From positions 62,001 to 126,000 of the forward strand of contig JBBRTV010000012.1 in assembly GCA_038243995.1 (NCBI GenBank): a DNA stretch of 64,000 nt. The letters run 5' to 3'. The stretch is from Scleromatobacter sp038243995 (lineage in GTDB: Bacteria > Pseudomonadota > Gammaproteobacteria > Burkholderiales > Burkholderiaceae_C). Shown here in pieces: positions 55,339-63,302 of this stretch; positions within the stretch are counted from its first letter, which is position 1, and each line of letters starts with the position of its first letter. Below the pieces are notes generated by a model, which had not been told where the DNA came from, did no database searches, and saw nothing but the letters and a program-made list of their open reading frames with translations. Both the position numbers and the translations under genes were made by a program.

Positions 55339-55752
55339 CGAGATCGCGCGTGATCCGACCCCTGCGTCGTGCCTGTTCACCGGGATTCGTGCAAGCGTGC
55401 GGGACGCCTGTCGGCGACAGTGGCGACGCCATCGTGGTGCACCCAGCGCCTGCTTCCGTCCCCCGGCCGGCCCCTTGCGGAGAAGGTCGCCGTTCAACGT
55501 TGGAGCCGTCGCCGGATATTTGCTCGCGAACGCGAAATGTCGCTCAATTTCGGTCGTTCGCGGGCGTTTGCCTTCGGGCAGTTCATCGAGCCACCAGTAC
55601 CAGTTGCCGGACGCCCACTGCGCGCGATGATGCCTGGCTCGTCGATCCGAAGCCAGGAGACTCGGCGGGCACGGTTTTGCTTGCGTTCGCGCAGACCGAT
55701 GCGAGGGGAGGCCCGCCACGTTGCTTGATGCGCCCAGGCGCTGGACCGCGTT
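55339..55752. other. 414-bp region without an intact gene
   Basis: Less GC-rich than its surroundings. A minus-strand open stretch at about 55480-55625 (WASGNWYWWLDELPEGKRP, TTEIERHFAFASKYPATAP) reads like protein but has no supported start and no family I recognise. It may be a remnant; the rest shows nothing. Confidence 0.3.
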
Positions 55753-56307
55753 CTAGCTGAACGATCCGCGCGGCGGGATGGATTGCAGCGTCGTGCGCCG
55801 GCTGCGCCGTGCCGGCGCCATCGACTCGCGCAGTCCGGCTTCGGCCGCCGCCAGTATCGGCTCGGCGCTGGCGCCGTACTGTGGCGCGAACGAGATGCCG
55901 ATCCCCACCTCGGGACAGATCGGCAGGTTCGAGCTCTGCAACGCGTCGTCGAATGCATGCACCAGCCTTGCCGCCGCGCTCAGGACGGCTCCACCATCGA
56001 CCAGCCCTTGTGTGATGACGACGAACTCGCCGCGTTCACCCCGCAGCAGCTGGTGCCAGAACGGCGCCACCGAGTGGATGCGGCGGGCCACTTCGGCGAC
56101 GACCGCGTCTTCCAGCCGCCAGTCGTCGTCCTTGGCGTTGCCGCCGGCGCCCCAGCCGCAGTCCAGCAGGAACACCGCGGTTCCGCGCACTCCGCCGGGG
56201 GCGTGGTCAATGACCATGGTCAGCAGGTCCAGGCAGCTCTGGCGGCTGCGGCGCGCGTTTTCGGGAACGGCCGCGGGCGTGGCGTCACATTGGCTAACGC
56301 TCGTCAT
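55753..56307 (-). CDS. Degenerate GGDEF-like domain protein
   Basis: 184 residues. The layout follows a GGDEF domain: an LLDCG...DDWRLEDAVVAEVARRI helix, LLRGERGEFVVI at the place of the active loop, and CPEVGIGISFAP with a final helix. The signature reads RGEF rather than GG(D/E)EF, so diguanylate cyclase activity is unlikely; nucleotide binding or a regulatory role is possible. The protein has no input domain. The flanking region carries gene remnants. Confidence 0.6.
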   Translation of the reverse strand: MTSVSQCDATPAAVPENARRSRQSCLDLLTMVIDHAPGGVRGTAVFLLDCGWGAGGNAKDDDWRLEDAVVAEVARRIHSVAPFWHQLLRGERGEFVVITQGLVDGGAVLSAAARLVHAFDDALQSSNLPICPEVGIGISFAPQYGASAEPILAAAEAGLRESMAPARRSRRTTLQSIPPRGSFS

Positions 56308-56504
56308 GCGCGGTGCCGCCCGAGGCAGGAAACCGCGTTGCGATGCGCAGGCGGATGATCGGAATGCGAGCGAGCGTTACGGATACAGGGCATGAGCGTC
56401 CTGGAGAGTCTGGCGCGAACAGCGCGATGACTGCACTCTAGGCAGTGCCGCTCGTGTTGCCCAGAAGCAGATCTACAACTCCCGCGATGCAGCAGAAGGC
56501 GCCC

Positions 56505-58010
56505 TCATTGACCGGCGCATTCGGCCCCCGGCGGCGACCGCAGCTTCGCCAGCCTCCCCGTGATCTCCTTGTTCGGCCCGGGCAGCGGCAAGGCGGTCGC
56601 GCCGCCGCCCGCGAGTCGGCCGATCGTCTCGACGCCGCGCTCCATGTCCGCGCTCCACGGGTGGCCGTAGTTGAGCCGCAGGTCGTTGCCATGACGCCCG
56701 TTGGGCGAGAACAGCGCGCCAGGTGCGAGGCTGACCCCTTCGGCCAGCGCCCGCCGCATCAGCTCCAGCGCATCGATGCTGCCTTCTGGCAACTGCACCC
56801 ACAACACGTAGCCGCCGGCGGGCCGCGAAACGGCCGTCCCGGCCGGGAAATAGCGCGCGACGGCGCGCAGCAACTGGTCGCGCTGGCTCTTCAGCGCGCT
56901 CCGCAGGCGGCGCAGGTGCAGCGCGTAGCCGCCGCTCTTCAGGTAGTCCGCGATCGCGGATTGAGCGGGCACGTTGGTGGCGATGGACAGCAGGAACTTG
57001 TTCTGCCGCACGCTCTCGTGGAACCGACCGGGCGCGCACCAGCCGATGCGGTATCCGGGTGCGAGCGACTTGGAAAACGAGCTGCAGTGCAGCACACCGC
57101 CCTGTCGATCCCAGATCTTGGCCGGCACGGGCCGCTTGGCATCGAAATAGAGCTCGCCGTAGACGTCGTTCTCGATCAGCGGGATCTCGTGGCGCGCGAG
57201 CAGCGCCACCAATGCGCGCTTGTTCTTGGCGGGCATTGTCGCGCCCGTCGGATTGTGGAAGGTGGGCATCGCCCACACTGCCTTGATGTCCTGCGCCGCG
57301 ATCGCGCTCGCGAGTGCCGGCAGGTTCATGCCGTCCCGCGCGCAGGTGGGGATGCAGACCGCGCGCCGGCCGCTCGCCTCGATCATGTGCAGCACGACGT
57401 AGTGTGCGGGCGACTCGATGGCAACGAGGTCGCCCGGGCGCGTCGCCGCGATGAGGCACAGCAGCAACGCTTCCGAGGCGCCGTTCGTGATCACGATGTC
57501 GGCGACGTCGACATCGGCGCCCATCTCAAGGTATCGCCGCGCGATGTGGCGCCGCAGTTCGGCGTTGCCGGGAGGCAGGTCGTCGACGACGCGCCAGGGA
57601 TCGAGCCGCCGCGCCGCCAAGCCGAGCGACTGCGCTAGCTTTGGCAGCGGATACAGAAGCGGGCTCGCGAAGGCGCTGCCGAGCGGAACGTTTTCGCGTC
57701 GCTTGATGTCGTTCAGGACGGAATACAGCAGGTTCGCAGGCACGACATGTGCCGCCTCGGGCTGCAGCGTCGGCATGGTCGGCTTCGGAAGCTGCGCGCG
57801 CGCTGTCGCGTTGACGTAGTGGCCCGAGCGCGGGCGCGTGGACACCAGGCCGCGGTCTTCCAGCAGATAGTAGGCCTGCATGACCGTGCCCTGGCTGATG
57901 CCGCGTGCCGCGCACAGCGCCCGCACTGACGGCAGGCGTTCGCCGACGCGCAGCACGCCGCGGCTGATCTGGCGCGCGATGTCGTCGGCCAGGTCGGTGT
58001 AGATCGACAT
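56505..58010 (-). CDS. MocR-type regulator (GntR HTH plus aminotransferase fold)
   Basis: 501 residues. The N-terminal GntR winged helix (SRGVLRVGERLPSVRALCAARGISQGTV) is joined to a class I aminotransferase-like domain with the PLP lysine in SFSKSLAPGYRIGW and the AIESPAHYVVL and MPTFHNPTGATM stretches. MocR proteins sense PLP or amino acids and usually control divergent genes. Upstream is a 400-bp gap before a chemoreceptor. Confidence 0.92.
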   Translation of the reverse strand: MSIYTDLADDIARQISRGVLRVGERLPSVRALCAARGISQGTVMQAYYLLEDRGLVSTRPRSGHYVNATARAQLPKPTMPTLQPEAAHVVPANLLYSVLNDIKRRENVPLGSAFASPLLYPLPKLAQSLGLAARRLDPWRVVDDLPPGNAELRRHIARRYLEMGADVDVADIVITNGASEALLLCLIAATRPGDLVAIESPAHYVVLHMIEASGRRAVCIPTCARDGMNLPALASAIAAQDIKAVWAMPTFHNPTGATMPAKNKRALVALLARHEIPLIENDVYGELYFDAKRPVPAKIWDRQGGVLHCSSFSKSLAPGYRIGWCAPGRFHESVRQNKFLLSIATNVPAQSAIADYLKSGGYALHLRRLRSALKSQRDQLLRAVARYFPAGTAVSRPAGGYVLWVQLPEGSIDALELMRRALAEGVSLAPGALFSPNGRHGNDLRLNYGHPWSADMERGVETIGRLAGGGATALPLPGPNKEITGRLAKLRSPPGAECAGQ

Positions 58011-58410
58011 GAATCTCCTGGGGTTCCTTGTCTGTCCGGGCTTCCTGCCGCCGATCCTGAATCAGCCGTCGCGCGGGCGGGCGCGGGTTCATTCCGGAAA
58101 TTCAGGCCGCCGTGTTGCCCGCCTCGTCTGCTATGCCTGCCAATCGCGCCAACTGCGTCTATTGTTGCCGTGCTTTCCTGCCCAGACTCAGGCTTGCTGC
58201 TGCGAGCCGTCGTACATCCCATTGTCGTCGCGGCGGACTGGCCGGGCCGACTCCAGGCGGCGAGGAGGGAGTTCTTGATGGCTTTCGCGCTCGATTCTTG
58301 TGCGTTTCGGCCAGACCAACTCTTTGCTTCCGTGTGCCAGCCGTCATCCGACATGCTCGAAGTTCGATCTGAAACGCCGGACCTATGAACTCCCCAAGAC
58401 TGAACATCCA
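58011..58410. other. 400-bp divergent gap between MocR and chemoreceptor genes
   Basis: No gene is supported here. It must hold the promoters of both neighbours. I did not find a convincing sigma-28 (flagellar) or sigma-54 promoter before the chemoreceptor. Confidence 0.4.
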
Positions 58411-60000
58411 ATGCACATCTTCGACTCGCTGACCGTCCGCGGCAAGCTGACCTTCTCATTCACCTTCATCCTCGCGCTCATGGTCCTGCTGGGCGGACTG
58501 GCAGTCTGGCAGTTGTCCCGCGTCAACACGCAGGCAAAGTCGGTGCTCGCCTACCGCCTTCCTGGCGTGCGCGACAGCCAGCGCATGATTTCCACGGCAA
58601 CCCGCCTTCGAGTGCGCCAGTACCGCGCGGTCATCGGCACGGCAGAAGAGATGGCCGACTCCATGTCCCGGATCGCTAGCGGCAAGGCCGATTTCGAGAA
58701 GGCGCGGCAGGACTACGCATCGGCCATCGCGGACGCGACGGAACGGCAGCTCTACGAGGACGCGATGAGCGCCTGGGCCTCATACCTCGCTGCCTCAGCC
58801 AAGGCGATCGCGGCGGCCCAATCCGGCGACTTCGCCAAGGCGCGCGAGATCATCGCGGCCCCCGAGGCCACGAAAGCGTTCGATGTCGCCGGCAAAGCAA
58901 TGGCCAGGATCTCGGAGTACAACGACAAGATGGCCACGGCGGACGGCAATGTCGCCGACGCCATCTACAACAGCAGCATCTATGACGTCAGTGGCGCCCT
59001 TTTCGCGGCCATCGTGGCTGCCGTACTCCTTGGCCGGGCCATCGGCAACTCCATCACGACACCTCTGCGCGCGGCCGTGAAGCTTGCAGAGAGGGTTTCT
59101 GCCGGTGACCTGACGCATGACGCATCCAAGTCTGCGACGCCGGCGAGCAAGGACGAAGTCGCACAACTGACGCTCGCTCTCGGTGCCATGGTGACCAGAC
59201 TCAGGGCCGTGGTGACGGACGTGCGCAACGGCGTCGAATCGGTGAGCACGGCAAGCTCGCAGATTGCCAACGGCAATCACGACCTGTCCCAGCGCACGGA
59301 AGAACAAGCCAGCAATCTGCAGCAGACCGCGGGGTCGATGGAGGAACTGACGTCGACGGTCAGGCACAACGCCGACAACGCGCGCGCCGCCGCGCAATTG
59401 GCCGTTGGCGCCACGAGCGTGGCCGAGCGCGGTGGCAAGGTGGTCGGCGAAGTCGTGACGACAATGGAAGGCATCTCCGAGAGCTCCAGGCGCATCTCCG
59501 AAATCATCGGCGTGATCGATGGGATCGCGTTCCAGACCAACATCCTGGCGCTCAATGCCGCGGTCGAGGCCGCGCGCGCCGGCGAGCAGGGCAGGGGCTT
59601 TGCCGTCGTTGCCTCGGAAGTTCGAAGCCTTGCGCAACGTTCTGCCGACGCCGCCAAAGAGATCAAGGTGCTCATTCACCAGAGCGTCGAGCGAGTGGAG
59701 AGCGGAACGAAGCAGGTGTCTGAGGCCGGCAAGACCATGATGGACATCGTGGACCAGGTCAAACGGGTCCACGACCTGATGGGCGAGATCTCGGCGGCTA
59801 GCATCGAACAGTCCCAAGGGATCTCTCAGGTCGCCGACGCGGTGGCGCAGCTCGACCAGGTGACTCAGCAGAATGCCGCTCTTGTGGAGGAGTCTGCCGC
59901 TGCGGCTGAGTCGCTGATGCAGCAGGCGAGCTCGCTGGCGCTGACGGTAGCGGTCTTCAACGTCGGCACGAGCGCAGGGTTCGTGGGCAGTACTGCCTGA
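58411..60000 (+). CDS. Methyl-accepting chemotaxis protein, Tar-like
   Basis: 529 residues. A first membrane helix near 12-32 and a second near 190-212 enclose a four-helix-bundle type periplasmic sensor (VRDSQRMISTATRLRVRQYRAVIG). A HAMP domain and the signalling tip follow (GIDGIAFQTNILALNAAVEAARAGEQGRGF is spread over 59515-59600; the core is IAFQTNILALNAAVEAARA). The ATG at 58411 has no strong ribosome site. No CheR/CheB docking pentapeptide is at the C-terminus. The ligand is unknown. Confidence 0.92.
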   Translation: MHIFDSLTVRGKLTFSFTFILALMVLLGGLAVWQLSRVNTQAKSVLAYRLPGVRDSQRMISTATRLRVRQYRAVIGTAEEMADSMSRIASGKADFEKARQDYASAIADATERQLYEDAMSAWASYLAASAKAIAAAQSGDFAKAREIIAAPEATKAFDVAGKAMARISEYNDKMATADGNVADAIYNSSIYDVSGALFAAIVAAVLLGRAIGNSITTPLRAAVKLAERVSAGDLTHDASKSATPASKDEVAQLTLALGAMVTRLRAVVTDVRNGVESVSTASSQIANGNHDLSQRTEEQASNLQQTAGSMEELTSTVRHNADNARAAAQLAVGATSVAERGGKVVGEVVTTMEGISESSRRISEIIGVIDGIAFQTNILALNAAVEAARAGEQGRGFAVVASEVRSLAQRSADAAKEIKVLIHQSVERVESGTKQVSEAGKTMMDIVDQVKRVHDLMGEISAASIEQSQGISQVADAVAQLDQVTQQNAALVEESAAAAESLMQQASSLALTVAVFNVGTSAGFVGSTA

Positions 60001-60019
60001 TGACGTGCGTCAGTCCCCT

Positions 60020-60169
60020 TCAGGTATCTTGCTGTTGCGCCGTGCCGAATTGCCGGGACGGGGTGCCCCATCCCCGATGAATGCGCTCCGAGTCGCATCC
60101 GGCGAATCCGCTTCGACATCGCTGTGCAGATGCGAGATCGGAGCTCCGCGGCTTGGTCTGCGAGGTCAT
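60020..60169 (-). CDS. Possible small ORF downstream of SDR gene
   Basis: 49 codons starting at ATG 60169, with AAGGAG six bases upstream, 55 bases after the SDR stop. The ribosome site is strong but the peptide resembles nothing known and may be the start of a decayed operon gene. Confidence 0.3.
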   Translation of the reverse strand: MTSQTKPRSSDLASAQRCRSGFAGCDSERIHRGWGTPSRQFGTAQQQDT

Positions 60170-60224
60170 GGTGTTCTCCTTGGAAGCGGATGCTTCGGCG
60201 CAGATCGTCCCCGAGCTCGAACGT

Positions 60225-61007
60225 TCAGACCTGCACGCGACCGCCGTCGACGAACAGCTCGATGCCCGTGATGTAGCTGGCGTCGTCGGATGCGAGGAAG
60301 GACACCGCCTTGGCGATCTCGTCGGCTTCGCCGAACCGGCCAAGTGGCGTCGTCACGGCAACTTCCCTGCCGTAGGCTTCGATTTGCTCATCGCTCATCT
60401 TGAGTTCGGTCTTGTAGCCCGGTGTGACGACAGCCCCCGGCGCGACCAGGTTGACGCGGATGCCGGTGCCCTTGAGCTCGGTCGCGAACGTGCGCGCGAA
60501 CGAGCGCAGGGCCGCCTTGCTGGCCGCATAGATGCTGAACGCAGACGCGCCCTGGACCGCGGCGATCGAGCCGGTGATCACGATGGCGCTGCCGGCCTGC
60601 ATCAGCGGCAGCGCGGCCTGTACCGTGAGCAGCGTGCCTTTCACGTTGATGTCGAACGTCTTGTCGAACTGGGCCTCGGTGATGTCGCCGAGCCGCGCGA
60701 ACTCGCCCCCGCCGGCATTGGCGAACAGGATGTCGATCCGGTGGTGCTCGGCGGACACGGTCTCGACGATGGCCGCCAGGTCGGCTGCAGACGAGATGTC
60801 GCCGCGGATCGCGCGCGCGCCGTGGCCGATCTCCTCGACGGCGGCATCCAGTTCGGCCTGGCGCCGGCCCGTGATGAACACGGAGGCGCCCTCGCGAGCG
60901 AGCCGCTTGGCGGTGGCCAGACCGATGCCGGTGCTGCCCCCCGTCACCAGCGCGACCTTGCCGGCATGCTTGGTGGAATGGAGGTTGGCGTACAGGGATG
61001 AAGTCAT
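60225..61007 (-). CDS. SDR-family oxidoreductase
   Basis: 260 residues, classical SDR: TGGSTGIGLAT, FANAGGGEFARL, ITGSIAAVQG, YAASK and the C-terminal SDDASYITGIELFVDGG. ATG 61007 follows AGGAG at seven bases. It diverges from a LysR gene, and a perfect inverted repeat lies between them, so it is the likely target of that regulator. The substrate is unknown. Confidence 0.92.
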   Translation of the reverse strand: MTSSLYANLHSTKHAGKVALVTGGSTGIGLATAKRLAREGASVFITGRRQAELDAAVEEIGHGARAIRGDISSAADLAAIVETVSAEHHRIDILFANAGGGEFARLGDITEAQFDKTFDINVKGTLLTVQAALPLMQAGSAIVITGSIAAVQGASAFSIYAASKAALRSFARTFATELKGTGIRVNLVAPGAVVTPGYKTELKMSDEQIEAYGREVAVTTPLGRFGEADEIAKAVSFLASDDASYITGIELFVDGGRVQV

Positions 61008-61093
61008 TTGCGAACTCCTTGCTTGAATCGTCAATTGAGGGATTCAGTTTGGAGGCGAAGGCGTCGTAGATAAAGAGGGCTGGCGGAGATTCT

Positions 61094-61113
61094 TTATCCA
61101 CCGTTGTGGATAA
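61094..61113. promoter_or_regulatory. Perfect 8-bp inverted repeat in the SDR/LysR gap
   Basis: TTATCCAC-CGTT-GTGGATAA. It is probably the operator of the divergent LysR regulator. The right arm read on the minus strand is TTATCCACA, identical to the DnaA-box consensus, but one dyad alone does not make an origin. Confidence 0.55.
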
Positions 61114-61161
61114 TGGAAGCCTGCGGAGCCCACTCGTTCTCCGTGTCCTCCAGGATGCCCA

Positions 61162-62061
61162 ATGGACCACCTCCAGGCCATTCGTATCTTCGTCCGAGTC
61201 GTGGAGACCGGCGGCTTCGCTCGCGCCGCCAGTTCTCTGCAAATGCCCAACGCGACCGTGAGCAAGTGGGTCAAGTCTCTGGAGACGCACCTGGGCGTGA
61301 AACTGCTCGAACGGAGCACGCGTAGCGTCCGCGTCACTATCGACGGGGCGGCGTACTACGAACGTACGCACCATCTGCTCGCAGAGCTCGACGACATCGA
61401 AGCCACGCTCGGCCGCGCGCAGGCCAGCCCGTGCGGCACCTTGCGGGTCGACACCGGCGGCGCGGTCGCCAGCGCGATTCTCATACCCGCGCTGCCGACC
61501 TTCCGTGCGCGCTACGCTGACATCCAGGTGCAACTCAGCGCCACGGACCGAACAGCGGACCTCGTCGCGGAGAACATCGACTGCGCGATCCGAATCACCA
61601 CCGACGATCCCGGCTTGGTCACCCTTCCGATCGGCCGGCTCGAGTGGACAACCTGCGCCAGCCCCGCATACCTGGCGCAGCACGGGACGCCGGAGCACCC
61701 GAACGACATCGTCGATCGCAGGATGCCCGTCGCTGGCTATTTCTCGGCCAGCACCGGGCTCACGCAGCCCTTGCAGTTCGGTCGTGGCGACGACGTCGTC
61801 ATCCTGGAGCGCGTGCATTGCGACGTGCTTGTCAGCGAGAGCAACGCCCATCTCGCGACGGCGCTGGCCGGGCTCGGCATCGTCCACACGCTGGACTTCA
61901 TGGTTCGCCGGTCCATCGAGCAGGGCAGCCTGGTACCTGTCCTGAAAAAGTGGCGTCCCGACCCGCTGCAGGCGTACCTGGCTTACCCGCCGAGCCGGCG
62001 CTACAGCACCAAGGTGCGGGTGTTTATCGACTGGATAACCGAACTGTTCGGCTCGATGTGA
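61162..62061 (+). CDS. LysR-family regulator
   Basis: 299 residues. The helix-turn-helix is GGFARAASSLQMPNATVSKWVKSLE; the effector domain begins near residue 90 (GTLRVDTGGAVASAILIPAL). It is of the DmlR/PecT-like group common in beta-proteobacteria. It diverges from the SDR gene and probably controls it through the palindrome in between. Confidence 0.9.
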   Translation: MDHLQAIRIFVRVVETGGFARAASSLQMPNATVSKWVKSLETHLGVKLLERSTRSVRVTIDGAAYYERTHHLLAELDDIEATLGRAQASPCGTLRVDTGGAVASAILIPALPTFRARYADIQVQLSATDRTADLVAENIDCAIRITTDDPGLVTLPIGRLEWTTCASPAYLAQHGTPEHPNDIVDRRMPVAGYFSASTGLTQPLQFGRGDDVVILERVHCDVLVSESNAHLATALAGLGIVHTLDFMVRRSIEQGSLVPVLKKWRPDPLQAYLAYPPSRRYSTKVRVFIDWITELFGSM

Positions 62062-62102
62062 GCGATCGCGCAGCCGATCCAGATCTGGGCGGACTTGCGT
62101 GG

Positions 62103-62249
62103 TCAATCGTTCACGATGGCGCGCTGCACGGACATTTGCGCCGGCATCATGTTGACATTCGCGTTGTGCGTCACCCCGGGCGAGGCGGCCACGATGATGC
62201 CGATGAGGAGCGCCGTGAATAGGAAGATGCCGGTGTGCCTGGCGTTGAT
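62103..62249 (-). pseudogene. Small membrane peptide remnant without a start codon
   Basis: Minus-strand frame with a membrane helix (HTGIFLFTALLIGIIVAASPG) followed by THNANVNMMPAQMSVQRAIV and a stop at 62103-62105. It reads like a real small membrane protein, but no ATG, GTG or TTG lies in frame before the helix. It probably lost its 5' end. It sits downstream of a LysR gene on the same strand. Confidence 0.45.
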
Positions 62250-62280
62250 CTGACCAGGACCAGAGACTGTTCTCGGCCGC

Positions 62281-63192
62281 TCATCCCGTGATGATGGGCC
62301 GCAGGGTCTCGATTTCCTCGACGATGAAGTCGAAGAAGGCGCTGACGCGCGGCGTGCGCCGCAGCTCGCGCGTGGTGAGCAGGCGCCAGATCCGCGTCAG
62401 TTCGGCCACGGGCTCGAGCACGCGAACCAGGTCCGGTTCCGCATCGCCGAGCGCGATGGGCAGCGGCCCGACGCCGATCCCCGCCTTGATCGAATAGACC
62501 AGCCCGAGCACGCTGTTGCTGCGCGCGATCAGCGGGGTGTCCGGCGCCACGTCGCGCAGCCACCGGGCGGTTCGATGCCGGGCCATCGTGTCGTCGAAGC
62601 CGACGAGCGCATGGCGCGCGAGATCCCCGATGCCCACGGGCCGGCCGTGACGTTCGATGTACGCCTGGCTCGCATAGACAGCCCAGATGGAGTCGCCGAT
62701 CTTGCGGCCGACCAGCACGTCGTCTTCCGTGTCGCCCGACCGCAGCGCGACATCCGCGTCGCCCTGGCTCAGGTCGAGATACCTGTCGCTCATCACGAAC
62801 TGCACCCGCAGCGCGGGGTGGCGGGCGTTGAAGCGGTCGAGCAGCCCCGACTGCGTGATGCGATAGACGATGGGCTCGGGGCAGGTCATGCGGATGACGC
62901 CGGTGGCCTCGCCGCCCAGGGTCTCGACCTGGCGCTCGAACGCGAGGACCGCGTGCTCGACGGCTTCGGCGAAGGGCAGCATCTCCTGTCCGAACGCGGT
63001 CAGGCGGTAGCCTGTCGGCTGCCGCTGCACGAGCGACTGGCCGATGCGCCGTTCGAGCTCGACCAGGCGCCGCTGCACGGTGGACTGGTCGATGCCGAGC
63101 GCACGGCCGGCGGCCAGCGTGCTGCCGTGGCGGGCCACCGCCAGCAGGTGCCGGAGATCGTCCCAGTCGAACTTGTTCGAGGTATGCGCCAC
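62281..63192 (-). CDS. LysR-family regulator
   Basis: 303 residues: helix-turn-helix in GSTLAAGRALGIDQSTVQRRLVELERRIG and effector domain from about residue 90 (GVIRMTCPEPIVYRI). GTG 63192 is chosen because AGGAAGGGG lies just upstream; a TTG at 63210 is in frame. It diverges from the haloperoxidase-like gene and may regulate it. Confidence 0.88.
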   Translation of the reverse strand: MAHTSNKFDWDDLRHLLAVARHGSTLAAGRALGIDQSTVQRRLVELERRIGQSLVQRQPTGYRLTAFGQEMLPFAEAVEHAVLAFERQVETLGGEATGVIRMTCPEPIVYRITQSGLLDRFNARHPALRVQFVMSDRYLDLSQGDADVALRSGDTEDDVLVGRKIGDSIWAVYASQAYIERHGRPVGIGDLARHALVGFDDTMARHRTARWLRDVAPDTPLIARSNSVLGLVYSIKAGIGVGPLPIALGDAEPDLVRVLEPVAELTRIWRLLTTRELRRTPRVSAFFDFIVEEIETLRPIITG

Positions 63193-63302
63193 CGCGTCCC
63201 CTTCCTGCAATCTTGCGCCTTATGCGACCGCGCCCCGCGGCCTACCCTGCGGGACACCGGCTGAAGGTTGACGCCGACCCACGAACGCACAGGAGATCGG
63301 CC

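Noticed and set aside
61094..61113. Replication origin because of a DnaA-box-like dyad
   Set aside because: Only one dyad, no AT-rich unwinding region, no cluster of boxes and no dnaA, dnaN or rpmH genes nearby.
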